Source: Paenibacillus sp. FSL R10-2734 (GTDB taxonomy: Bacteria; Bacillota; Bacilli; Paenibacillales; Paenibacillaceae). From it: a DNA stretch of 64,000 nucleotides. Below are positions 27,285 through 35,002 of the stretch, piece after piece. Location of the stretch: contig NZ_CP150170.1 in NCBI RefSeq assembly GCF_037963865.1, positions 5,084,001 through 5,148,000 of the forward strand, written 5' to 3'. Within the stretch, counting starts at the first letter, position 1. Each line of letters starts with the position of its first letter. Below the pieces are notes generated by a model that worked only from the letters and a program-made list of their open reading frames with translations, was not told the origin of the DNA and did no database searches. A program made the position numbers and the translations under genes.

Positions 27285-28166
27285 CTAGTCCAAACCATGT
27301 AGCTGTTTAAATTGCTCAGGACTCATGCCGGTCAACCGCTTAAATACTAAACAAAAGTAGCTGGCATTTTCGAAACCTACTAACTGAGCAATTTCATACA
27401 TTTTTTTATCACGTTCATTAAACATTAGTTGTTTACTCAAGTTGATACGTTGCTTGTTGATAAAGGTTACAGGTCGATCATGAATTGTTTTTTGAAAAAG
27501 CCTACATAAATACTGCGGCGACACCGCAATAACCTCCGCAAGTTCCTTTAAGGGGAGCGCCCTATGAAGATTACTCTCTATATGACGAAGCACCGGTTTA
27601 ATTCGCTCCAGTTCAAGAGCCTCATTTAAAGGAGAGACTAGGTTGCTTTTTAAATCCAGTAGCAGCGCATATAGTTGTTTGGATCGTTCCAGATTCGTCT
27701 CCAGTTCATTGCTGTCTGACAAGCTGAGCATTTCCTTTAAAGGATTTAGCCACTTATCCTCCTTCAATCTTGCAGGTCCTGATTCACGGATTCCTGCGTA
27801 TAGCAGCATTTGACCGGCCTCTCTACCATTGAATGAAATCCATGACAGCTTCCATTTACTACTGATTGGTGCATACGAATGTTTAATATTCGGAAACAAA
27901 AAGAAGACATCCCCTGCTCCGACTAGATATCGTTGCTCATGAATGACCAGCTCACCCTTGCCTTCGTGAATCTGATGCATTTGATAATCCGGAAATCCAG
28001 TAGGTCGTTCCGTGTCTCCCTGATGCTCCCAAAATCCTATCGTTGTAGCATACAGCGGCAGCATGATTGTATCTTCCGTTTGGCAAAAGATTATCTTGCT
28101 CTCCATTTCATCACTCGTTTCATATTTTGTTATAGTGGATGAAAAATCTTTTATATCTCTTAACAT
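27285..28166 (-). CDS. AraC-family transcriptional regulator with cupin sensor domain
   Basis: 293 residues. The N-terminal half is an AraC_binding cupin (HQIHEGKGELVIHEQRYLVGAG, DVFFLFPNIKHSYAP) and the C-terminal 100 residues hold two helix-turn-helix motifs (PLKELAEVIAVSPQYLCRLF and IAQLVGFENASYFCLVFKRL). It is divergent from the GH2 beta-galactosidase, whose start is only 56 bp away, so it probably activates that gene in response to a galactoside. The start is uncertain: ATG at 28166 has GGAG only two bases upstream. An internal ATG at 28106 would leave a roomier promoter region. Confidence 0.9.
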   Translation of the reverse strand: MLRDIKDFSSTITKYETSDEMESKIIFCQTEDTIMLPLYATTIGFWEHQGDTERPTGFPDYQMHQIHEGKGELVIHEQRYLVGAGDVFFLFPNIKHSYAPISSKWKLSWISFNGREAGQMLLYAGIRESGPARLKEDKWLNPLKEMLSLSDSNELETNLERSKQLYALLLDLKSNLVSPLNEALELERIKPVLRHIESNLHRALPLKELAEVIAVSPQYLCRLFQKTIHDRPVTFINKQRINLSKQLMFNERDKKMYEIAQLVGFENASYFCLVFKRLTGMSPEQFKQLHGLD

Positions 28167-28176
28167 TACTCCAACT

Positions 28177-28182
28177 TATAAT
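28177..28182 (+). promoter_or_regulatory. Candidate -10 box for the GH2 beta-galactosidase gene
   Basis: TATAAT about 40 bp before the start. The -35 region is weak, in keeping with an activator-dependent promoter under the divergent AraC protein. Confidence 0.4.
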
Positions 28183-28222
28183 ATGAATATAATAACATCT
28201 CTATTATAAAGGAGTTTTACTC

Positions 28223-31200
28223 ATGCGAGCAAAATTTGTTTACCAGCCTCCTGCAAACGGTTATCCCGAATGGAATAACAACCCGGAAATTTTTGAACAG
28301 AATCGATTGGATGCTCACGCCTCCATGATCCCTTATAGCGATTTATCGCAAGCCTTAATGGGAGATAAAGAAACCTCGCCATACTACAAGACGCTTAACG
28401 GTATTTGGAAGTTCTCCTTTTCCGAAACACCAGATCTACGGGTCGTGGATTTCTATGAGGCTGATTTCGATTGCAGCACCTGGGCTACGATTCCTGTACC
28501 CTCTCACTGGCAATTCCATGGCTATGATTATCCGCAATATACTAATGTGAGATATCCTTGGGCAGAATCTGAACCCGATCTCAAACCACCCTTTGCTCCG
28601 ACAAAATATAATCCAGTAGGCTCGTACATACGAACCTTTACTGTACCTGAGTCCTGGAACGGGCAGCCTGTATACCTCAGCTTTCAGGGTGTTGAATCCG
28701 CTTTCTATGTATGGGTTAACGGCGAGCGGGTCGGTTACTGTGAAGACACCTTTACACCTTCGGAATTCGATATTACCCCATATTTAATGGCTGGTGACAA
28801 TAAACTAGCTGTCGAGGTCTATCGTTGGTGTGATGCCAGTTGGTTGGAGGATCAAGATTTTTGGCGTCTTAGCGGTATTTTCCGAGAGGTCTATCTGTAC
28901 ACCACTCCTTCCGTTCATATTGCTGATTTTTTCGTCCGAACCGAGCTAGATGAAGATTTCGTACATGCGGATTTAACTGTAGACATCAAATTGGAGAATT
29001 ATTTTAATCAGAAGCCAACCCCCTACACACTCCAAATGCAGCTTTATAATAAAGAGAATCAGCCTGTATGGGAGGCTCCAATATCTACTGTTTCATCCTT
29101 TGATCAAGAAGAGGTTCAGCATTTCAAGCTTTCTGAGCATGTTGAACAGCCCTATAAATGGAGTGCTGAGACACCGTATCTGTACACATTGGTTCTCACC
29201 ATAAATGACGACAAAGGAATTACGCAGGAGACAGTCAGCTGTAAGGTTGGATTCCGCACCTTTGAGATCAAAGACGGACTTATGAAGATTAACGGCAAAA
29301 GAATCGTATTTAAAGGTGTTAACCGGCATGAGTTCTCTTGCGACACAGGACGCGCGCTGTCCAAAGCCGATATGATCCAAGATATCAAACTTATGAAAAC
29401 ACACAATATTAATGCCGTTCGAACCTCCCATTACCCGAATCAGTCTGTTTGGTATGAGCTGTGCGATGAATACGGACTTTACGTAATTGATGAAACTAAT
29501 CTGGAAACGCACGGCACTTGGCAGTATGGGCAACAAGGCTTGCATGAGGGAAATGTACCTGGAAGCAAACCGGAATGGCGGGCCAATGTAATCGACCGTT
29601 GTAATTCCATGATGCAAAGAGACAAGAACCATCCTTCAGTTATCATCTGGTCACTGGGAAATGAATCCTATGGCGGCGATAATTTCATCGCTATGCATGA
29701 CTATCTCAGAGAAGCTGACCCAACCAGACCTGTTCATTATGAAGGTATCTTTCATTGCAGAGAGTCAGAAGCAGCTAGTGATATAGAGTCGACCATGTAT
29801 GCTAAACCGCACGAGGTTGAAAAGTATGCGTTGAGCAATCCTCAAAAGCCTTATATCATCTGCGAATACAGTCATGCTATGGGGAACTCCTGTGGTGGAC
29901 TACATTTATACACGGACATGTTTGACAAGTACGAAATTTTCCAAGGTGCATTCATTTGGGATTGGGTGGATCAGGCCATCCGCACCAAAACGAATGAGGG
30001 TATAGAGTATCTTGCTTATGGCGGTGACTTTGGCGAGTCGCCTAATGATGGCAACTTTAGCGGTAACGGATTACTTTTTGCCGATCGTTCAGTAACTCCA
30101 AAGCTATTTGAGGTCAAAAAATGCTATCAAAATATTAAAGTAACTGCCTTAAATATCCGTGAAGGTCTCTTCCAGATTCGCAATAACTTTTTATTTACGA
30201 ACATAGAAAAATACGATCTTAAATGGGAGGTTACTTTAGATGGAGTAACCGCGCAGGAGGGCAATCTGCAAATCTCTGCTGCACCTGGAGAAATCATTGA
30301 ATGTACTGTTCCATTTAAGCTGGATTCACATAACGACAATCACGAGGCTGTTCTGAATTTATCCTTTATTCAGCGTTCTGCGACATCTTGGGCAGATGCT
30401 AACCACGAGATCGCCTGGGAACAGTTCATTCTGTCACCTCGCATCGTGACAGTCGCTCCAAAGACAACGGATGGAACGTTAAATGTGCAGGAACATGAGG
30501 AAGCATTGACCGTACAGGGTGGGAATTTCACTCTGACCTTTAATACAACAACTGGCGAGCTAAGCTCTTACCATTCATCCGGTAAAGAACATCTGCTTGA
30601 GCCTGTAAGACCCAACTTCTGGAGAGCGGTCACGGATAATGATCTTGGCAATGGATTGCCAAAGCGCTGTGCAGTGTGGAAGCAAGCTGCCACTGACCGA
30701 AGCTTGGTGAGCATGACATACAGAACCGAAGGAAATCTCTGTTTCGTTTCCACCACTTACCTTCTACCTACGAATCCGGATTCCACACTTTTGGTTCAGT
30801 TTGAGATTCGCCCTGACGGATCTTTAGAGATCCTACAAGAATTGAATCCGGGTAGTAGCGATCTGCCAGAAATCCCTGAGTTTGGAATGATGTTCGTCCT
30901 TGATGGAAGCCTCGATACCCTCTCATGGTACGGCCGAGGACCACATGAGAATTACTGGGACAGACAGACCGGAGCACCACTTGGTCGTTATACTGGAAAA
31001 GTCAGTGACCAGTTCATCCCTTATCTCAGACCGCAGGAATGCGGCAATAAGACAGATGTGCGATTCGCTTCTATCACGAACGGCAACGATGGATCAGGAC
31101 TCTATTTTGAAAGTGCCATCCCTATGGAGATTAATGCATTGCCTTGGAAGCCTGAGGAGCTGGAGGCGAGTGACCATGTTTATAAATTGCCTGCCTCAGA

Positions 31201-31336
31201 CAAAAGCGTACTGAGAGTCAACTACAAGCAGATGGGTGTTGGCGGCGACGATAGCTGGGGCGCGCAGACACATGAAGAGTTCACTCTATTAGCTAATCGT
31301 CCATATTCCTTCCGTTTCACCTTATCTTCACTCTAA
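28223..31336 (+). CDS. lacZ: GH2 beta-galactosidase
   Basis: 1037 residues, the full five-domain LacZ length, cytoplasmic. The N-terminal jelly roll carries PSHWQFHGYDYPQYTN. The barrel starts at GLMKINGKRIVFKGVNRHE. The acid/base is E481 (WSLGNESYGG) and the nucleophile E548 (ICEYSHAMGNS). The Bgal_small_N domain begins near GNFTLTFNTTTGELSSY, and YGRGPHENYWDR is the usual late motif. AAAGGAG precedes the ATG by eight bases. It hydrolyses lactose or beta-galactosides released from galactan. Its regulator is most likely the divergent AraC protein. The family is certain; the natural substrate is inferred. Confidence 0.97.
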   Translation: MRAKFVYQPPANGYPEWNNNPEIFEQNRLDAHASMIPYSDLSQALMGDKETSPYYKTLNGIWKFSFSETPDLRVVDFYEADFDCSTWATIPVPSHWQFHGYDYPQYTNVRYPWAESEPDLKPPFAPTKYNPVGSYIRTFTVPESWNGQPVYLSFQGVESAFYVWVNGERVGYCEDTFTPSEFDITPYLMAGDNKLAVEVYRWCDASWLEDQDFWRLSGIFREVYLYTTPSVHIADFFVRTELDEDFVHADLTVDIKLENYFNQKPTPYTLQMQLYNKENQPVWEAPISTVSSFDQEEVQHFKLSEHVEQPYKWSAETPYLYTLVLTINDDKGITQETVSCKVGFRTFEIKDGLMKINGKRIVFKGVNRHEFSCDTGRALSKADMIQDIKLMKTHNINAVRTSHYPNQSVWYELCDEYGLYVIDETNLETHGTWQYGQQGLHEGNVPGSKPEWRANVIDRCNSMMQRDKNHPSVIIWSLGNESYGGDNFIAMHDYLREADPTRPVHYEGIFHCRESEAASDIESTMYAKPHEVEKYALSNPQKPYIICEYSHAMGNSCGGLHLYTDMFDKYEIFQGAFIWDWVDQAIRTKTNEGIEYLAYGGDFGESPNDGNFSGNGLLFADRSVTPKLFEVKKCYQNIKVTALNIREGLFQIRNNFLFTNIEKYDLKWEVTLDGVTAQEGNLQISAAPGEIIECTVPFKLDSHNDNHEAVLNLSFIQRSATSWADANHEIAWEQFILSPRIVTVAPKTTDGTLNVQEHEEALTVQGGNFTLTFNTTTGELSSYHSSGKEHLLEPVRPNFWRAVTDNDLGNGLPKRCAVWKQAATDRSLVSMTYRTEGNLCFVSTTYLLPTNPDSTLLVQFEIRPDGSLEILQELNPGSSDLPEIPEFGMMFVLDGSLDTLSWYGRGPHENYWDRQTGAPLGRYTGKVSDQFIPYLRPQECGNKTDVRFASITNGNDGSGLYFESAIPMEINALPWKPEELEASDHVYKLPASDKSVLRVNYKQMGVGGDDSWGAQTHEEFTLLANRPYSFRFTLSSL

Positions 31337-31347
31337 TTTCATATACT

Positions 31348-31398
31348 AAAACAAGGCCGTCTCTGGTGAATTTCTACCAAACAGAACGGCCTTGTTTT
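31348..31398. terminator. Bidirectional terminator between lacZ and mtlD
   Basis: Perfect 13-base arms (31348-31360 and 31386-31398) flanked by T-rich tails on both sides; the genes converge here. Confidence 0.85.
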
Positions 31399-31412
31399 AT
31401 TTTATTTCACTA

Positions 31413-32606
31413 CTACTGTTCCTTGGATACTGTTTTGCCAGACAAATGGGGGTATTTCATGCACATGATGTTGTATTCCGATATAATACGACCGTGAAGC
31501 GGATGTTTGGTGGGGATTTTTAGTTGCAGCGCAATGACATCACTAAGTCCGAGGTTTCGGATGTCCGCCTGAAGCTGTAAAGCTTCTGGATCTTTTTCAT
31601 AATCAAAATAAAGCGCTGAAGCTATAGCCGAGACAAGATGCGAAGTCTCAAAGCCAAGCTCATAGGCGAGCATTGTTGGTTTTACGAGTCGATCATTAGG
31701 TGAAAGCTTGCGAAGGGGGGATCGGGCGACACGTGTGATTTTATCGTTAAAATTGGGGTTAGTGAATCGTTCCATCATCTTTTCTATATATCTTGCATGT
31801 TCTAGGGGCTCGAAGCCATACAAATGCACCAGTAAGGCCCCTGTTTCCTTAAGCACCCCACGAACACGAGCTCTAATTGTAGAATCAGACATCGCTTCCT
31901 GTATGCTAGTATAACCTTCCAGATATCCAAAATAGGCTGCACTGCAATGGCCAGTATTCACAGTATAAAGCTTCCGTTCGAGGTATGGTGCCAGCGAATC
32001 CACATAGTGGACGCCTTTGATTTCGTTGTAATTACCAATCATTCCACTACGGGGAATTACCCACTCACTAAAGGGTTCAACGAGGATTTCAAGCGAATCT
32101 GAATTTTTCTGCACAGGTACGATCCGGTCAACCATCGCATTGGGAAAAGCGACATTGCGGTCCGCAAGCGCCTTGAAGGATTGCTTCATATGCCGATATA
32201 CAGATTTTTTCAACTTCTGACTGCTTCCAATCCCATTCTCACAGGCGATGATATGAAGAGGGTTGAGATCCATATTATTTATGAGCCTTCGTTCGATTCC
32301 CTGTGCGATGGTCCCAGCAATATCGTTTAAAGCAGATAGCCCAACTGCAGTAGTCACAATTTCAGCCTCTGCTATAGCTTTAGTAACGTCTTCAGTATCA
32401 TTCAAATTGATCGCAGTAACATTATCAACGATAAAGCTGTCCCGATTCTTGTTAGCCAAGATGATGGGATATTGTCCTCGTTTTTGCAGTTGAGCAATTT
32501 TGCTCTTATTTCTTCCGACGAAACAAACGTTGTAACCGGAGTCCGACAATATAGGTCCAATAAAGCCTCTGCCAATATTGCCCGCTCCAAAATGTACGGC
32601 TCTCAA
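31413..32606 (-). CDS. mtlD: Mannitol-1-phosphate 5-dehydrogenase
   Basis: 397 residues, close to the usual 380-385 of MtlD. The Rossmann motif is VHFGAGNIGRGFIGP at the N-terminus, with VGRNKSKIAQL next. The polyol dehydrogenase signature reads KLYTVNTGHCSAAYFGYLEG and the catalytic Lys lies in this region. It interconverts mannitol 1-phosphate and fructose 6-phosphate with NAD(H). The start is TTG with AAAGGGGG eight bases before it. It follows a HAD phosphatase by 42 bp in the same transcript. No mannitol PTS gene is nearby, so the direction may be toward mannitol. Confidence 0.92.
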   Translation of the reverse strand: MRAVHFGAGNIGRGFIGPILSDSGYNVCFVGRNKSKIAQLQKRGQYPIILANKNRDSFIVDNVTAINLNDTEDVTKAIAEAEIVTTAVGLSALNDIAGTIAQGIERRLINNMDLNPLHIIACENGIGSSQKLKKSVYRHMKQSFKALADRNVAFPNAMVDRIVPVQKNSDSLEILVEPFSEWVIPRSGMIGNYNEIKGVHYVDSLAPYLERKLYTVNTGHCSAAYFGYLEGYTSIQEAMSDSTIRARVRGVLKETGALLVHLYGFEPLEHARYIEKMMERFTNPNFNDKITRVARSPLRKLSPNDRLVKPTMLAYELGFETSHLVSAIASALYFDYEKDPEALQLQADIRNLGLSDVIALQLKIPTKHPLHGRIISEYNIMCMKYPHLSGKTVSKEQ

Positions 32607-32648
32607 TTTGGTATCCCCCTTTAATTTGAACTTCGTTTCTCAGTTTCT

Positions 32649-33317
32649 CTATACGAAGCATCGTTGAGTAACTACATGATCAAAATCAAGAAGACTTAAA
32701 TTGTCTATTTTATGGTGCTGTTTATCGAATTCAAGGAAATTAGTAATTTCGTTAGGAGTCACAATACAGCGAATACCTGCTGCTGCTGCTGCCTTCGATC
32801 CATTTGGTGAATCCTCGATTGCAATCGCCTCACTTGGGGTAATTCCAAGACAAGCTAACGTTTGGTTGTATAGCTCCGGATCTGGCTTCACTTTTGCCAC
32901 ATGGTCAGCAGTCCGAATACATTCGAAATACGCACGAATTTCTAGTTGGTTTAGATATTTTTCCACCCATTCCAGTGAAGAACTTGAGGCTAGCCCTATC
33001 CGTAGTCCAGCTTCTTTGGCGGAATCTAGATAATGTTGAATCCCTGGTCGAATTGTTTCAAGCTCCATAAGTTTGCTATGTCTCTGTTTAACAGCCTTAC
33101 TGAACTCTTCTTTGTCAATTTCGAGCTTAAGATCAGTCATCAAATATTCATAGGGATTAAAGCTGTTCAAACTCGTTCCGATGCAGGTAGAATACTGTTC
33201 AAGCGTCAAATCCACTCCATATTCTGCATAAGCCTCGTTAAATGCGGTGTACCAAGCAGTCTCCGTGTCGATAATCGTTCCGTCAAAATCAAAAATAATG
33301 CCTTTGATCACAATCAA
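32649..33317 (-). CDS. HAD-superfamily sugar-phosphate phosphatase/phosphoglucomutase-like
   Basis: 222 residues. HAD motif I reads FDFDGTIIDTE, motif II is GLASSSSLEW, and motif IV is AIEDSPNGSKAAAAAG. The cap domain lies between, as in subclass I enzymes such as beta-phosphoglucomutase and the B. subtilis YhcW-type proteins. The start is either TTG at 33317 or GTG at 33311; GGGAG lies four or ten bases upstream respectively. It sits first in an operon with mtlD, so mannitol-1-phosphate phosphatase is a plausible role. A beta-phosphoglucomutase or a general phosphatase is the alternative. Confidence 0.85.
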   Translation of the reverse strand: MIVIKGIIFDFDGTIIDTETAWYTAFNEAYAEYGVDLTLEQYSTCIGTSLNSFNPYEYLMTDLKLEIDKEEFSKAVKQRHSKLMELETIRPGIQHYLDSAKEAGLRIGLASSSSLEWVEKYLNQLEIRAYFECIRTADHVAKVKPDPELYNQTLACLGITPSEAIAIEDSPNGSKAAAAAGIRCIVTPNEITNFLEFDKQHHKIDNLSLLDFDHVVTQRCFV

Positions 33318-33412
33318 CCATCTCCCTCGTATTATGTTTGGTTAGAATATCTTACGCAAAATCTTCTGAATGTTCTACAAAAAGCTGTTTTGGCTTGCGT
33401 TTAACTATAAAA

Positions 33413-33442
33413 ACCATAACAAAGGCCTTCTGCTGACGTCAA
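33413..33442 (-). promoter_or_regulatory. Candidate promoter of the HAD-mtlD operon
   Basis: On the minus strand TTGACG (-35) and TATGGT (-10) are separated by 18 bp, giving a leader of about 90 bases. Confidence 0.45.
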
Positions 33443-33467
33443 GCACGATAGATAACATGCCACGTTA

Positions 33468-33481
33468 TGATAACGATTACA
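33468..33481. promoter_or_regulatory. cre-like site upstream of the HAD-mtlD promoter
   Basis: The minus-strand sequence TGTAATCGTTATCA matches 13 of 14 positions of the CcpA cre consensus. It lies about 26 bp upstream of the -35 box, a position at which CcpA can activate. Confidence 0.45.
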
Positions 33482-33743
33482 ATCGATGAGGACAATCCTA
33501 GATTTTAGGATCTCATAAATGTCTAAATTCACAACAATCATCCACTTCAATAAAATACCATAATCCTATGTGCTTCAAGGGATTCCGTATGCCATGATTG
33601 TCTTGAAGACAAGCCCCTTTCTTTCTCTTTTTTTCCGTAATTCAGAGTGTTTTTTCATGCAACTAAAGATAATCAAAAAAAATTTTAAACACCACCTTTT
33701 TACATGATTGTACAAATCAAAATATAGGGTTATGTTTTGTCCA

Positions 33744-33772
33744 TTGAGTAAAAAGAGGCTTTAATTTATGAT
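33744..33772 (+). promoter_or_regulatory. Promoter of the siderophore-binding lipoprotein gene
   Basis: TTGAGT and TATGAT are separated by exactly 17 bp. The predicted start falls just before the Fur box at 33783-33801. Confidence 0.6.
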
Positions 33773-33782
33773 TGTTTTTATC

Positions 33783-33801
33783 GAGAATGATTATCATTAT
33801 T
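33783..33801. promoter_or_regulatory. Fur box 1
   Basis: GAGAATGATTATCATTATT matches 17 of 19 positions of the classical Fur consensus. It covers the start of transcription of the siderophore-binding protein gene, so iron-replete Fur would block it. Confidence 0.85.
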
Positions 33802-33836
33802 GGTGGTCGTTACATATAATAGGGAGGCAATAAGAT

Positions 33837-34862
33837 ATGAACAAGGTACGACAATCCTTCGCTCTGGTATGTGTACTATTTTTGATGAGTACTTTGCTAC
33901 TAGCGTGCGGAAGCTCAAAGGAACAATCATCTGCCAATAGTACGACCAACGCAACCGGAAACTCTTCTGCTGCAACCGCGGTTCCTTCAACAGAACCCAC
34001 CAATAGCAGTACAGATGAAGCTGCTGCGACTACTCGCTCCTATACGGATTACATAGGCCACACTGTAGAAATTCCTGTTAACCCTAAGCGCGTGATTTAT
34101 TCAGGAGAAACCTATGGCGATCTGCTCGCACTTGGTGTGCAGGCTGTAGGTTATCCTCTTTCTATGGGCGAAGGCCAGGTTTTTGAAGATCAGTTGCAAG
34201 GTGTCGAAGATGTAGGCTTTCCTATCAACCTAGAAAAGACATTGGAGCTTCAGCCTGATTTGATTATCTATGCAGGAACAGACGAAGCTGATTTCGAGCA
34301 GCTGTCCAAAATTGCACCAACGATAATATTCGATACCTTTGCCCCGCTAAAAGAACGGATGCTAGATATTGGTGGTATTCTTGGTAAAACGACCGAAGCA
34401 GAGGCATGGCTTGCTAAGTATAAAACGAGTGAAGATGCCATGTGGGAACAGTTGAAGTCAGCAGGCATAAAAGAGGGAGAAACGGCTTCGGTCTTCACTT
34501 ATTATCCTGGAGACAGATTGTTTGTGATGGCGGCAACCGGACTTTCACAGGTACTCTATGGAGAGAACGGATTCAAACCGACGCCTGCGATCCAGAAGGT
34601 ACTTGACGAAGGCATGGGGTTCCAGGAAGTATCTATGGAAGTGCTTAAAGAATATGCCGGAGACCGGATTTTCATCCTGACTCCTGTGGCCGATGAAGCT
34701 AAGAAATCCACAGACACTCTATTAAAGAGTCCAATCTGGAAAGGCCTTCCTGCTGTCAAGAACGGATATGTCTATACACAAGACATTATGAAGACCTCAA
34801 GTGATGCAACAACAAGAGAATGGCTGCTTGGTGAAATCCCTCAGCTTTTGAATATGAAATAA
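33837..34862 (+). CDS. Ferric-siderophore ABC importer binding lipoprotein
   Basis: 341 residues. The signal peptide ends in lipobox LLACG, followed by a Ser/Thr/Asn linker. The mature part is a class III (BtuF/FhuD/FeuA-type) binding protein: YTDYIGHTVEIPVNPKRVIY, LQPDLIIYAGTDEADFEQL, PTIIFDTFAPLKERM, AGDRIFILTP. It is lipid-anchored outside the membrane and delivers a ferric siderophore to a permease encoded elsewhere. It is controlled by Fur box 1. The next gene encodes an AraC regulator with a domain related to this very protein. AGGGAGG precedes the ATG. Confidence 0.93.
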   Translation: MNKVRQSFALVCVLFLMSTLLLACGSSKEQSSANSTTNATGNSSAATAVPSTEPTNSSTDEAAATTRSYTDYIGHTVEIPVNPKRVIYSGETYGDLLALGVQAVGYPLSMGEGQVFEDQLQGVEDVGFPINLEKTLELQPDLIIYAGTDEADFEQLSKIAPTIIFDTFAPLKERMLDIGGILGKTTEAEAWLAKYKTSEDAMWEQLKSAGIKEGETASVFTYYPGDRLFVMAATGLSQVLYGENGFKPTPAIQKVLDEGMGFQEVSMEVLKEYAGDRIFILTPVADEAKKSTDTLLKSPIWKGLPAVKNGYVYTQDIMKTSSDATTREWLLGEIPQLLNMK

Positions 34863-34910
34863 TTCTAACCATAATGTGACATTTTTCAATTAACTGAAAG
34901 AAAACTGCAA

Positions 34911-34949
34911 GAAGCATGTCAACATCTGTTGATATGCTTCTTATTTTTA
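34911..34949 (+). terminator. Terminator after the siderophore-binding gene, with a nested promoter
   Basis: Thirteen-base arms (34911-34923 and 34928-34940, one mismatch) close a four-base loop and are followed by TTATTTTTAT. The 3' arm also contains the -35 box of the next gene. Confidence 0.85.
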
Positions 34950-34957
34950 TATACAAT
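34929..34957 (+). promoter_or_regulatory. Promoter of the AraC-binding-protein fusion gene
   Basis: TTGATA and TACAAT are 17 bp apart. The -35 lies inside the upstream terminator stem and the predicted transcription start falls on Fur box 2. Confidence 0.55.
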
Positions 34958-34965
34958 GAATTAAT

Positions 34966-34980
34966 TGATAATCATTCTCA
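34966..34980. promoter_or_regulatory. Fur box 2
   Basis: TGATAATCATTCTCA matches 14 of 15 positions of the 7-1-7 Fur core. It lies at the predicted transcription start of the following regulator gene and 22 bp before its translation start. Confidence 0.8.
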
Positions 34981-35002
34981 CCAGATGAACGGAGGCTTCT
35001 TC

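Noticed and set aside
29093..29632. Minus-strand 179-codon open frame
   Set aside because: Antisense shadow of the GH2 beta-galactosidase; composition is not protein-like.
33033..33404. Plus-strand 123-codon open frame over the HAD gene start
   Set aside because: It overlaps the well-supported HAD gene and its leader, with no ribosome site.
33815..33820. TATAAT immediately before the siderophore-binding gene
   Set aside because: As a -10 box it would place the transcription start within or after the ribosome binding site; the TTGAGT/TATGAT pair upstream fits better.
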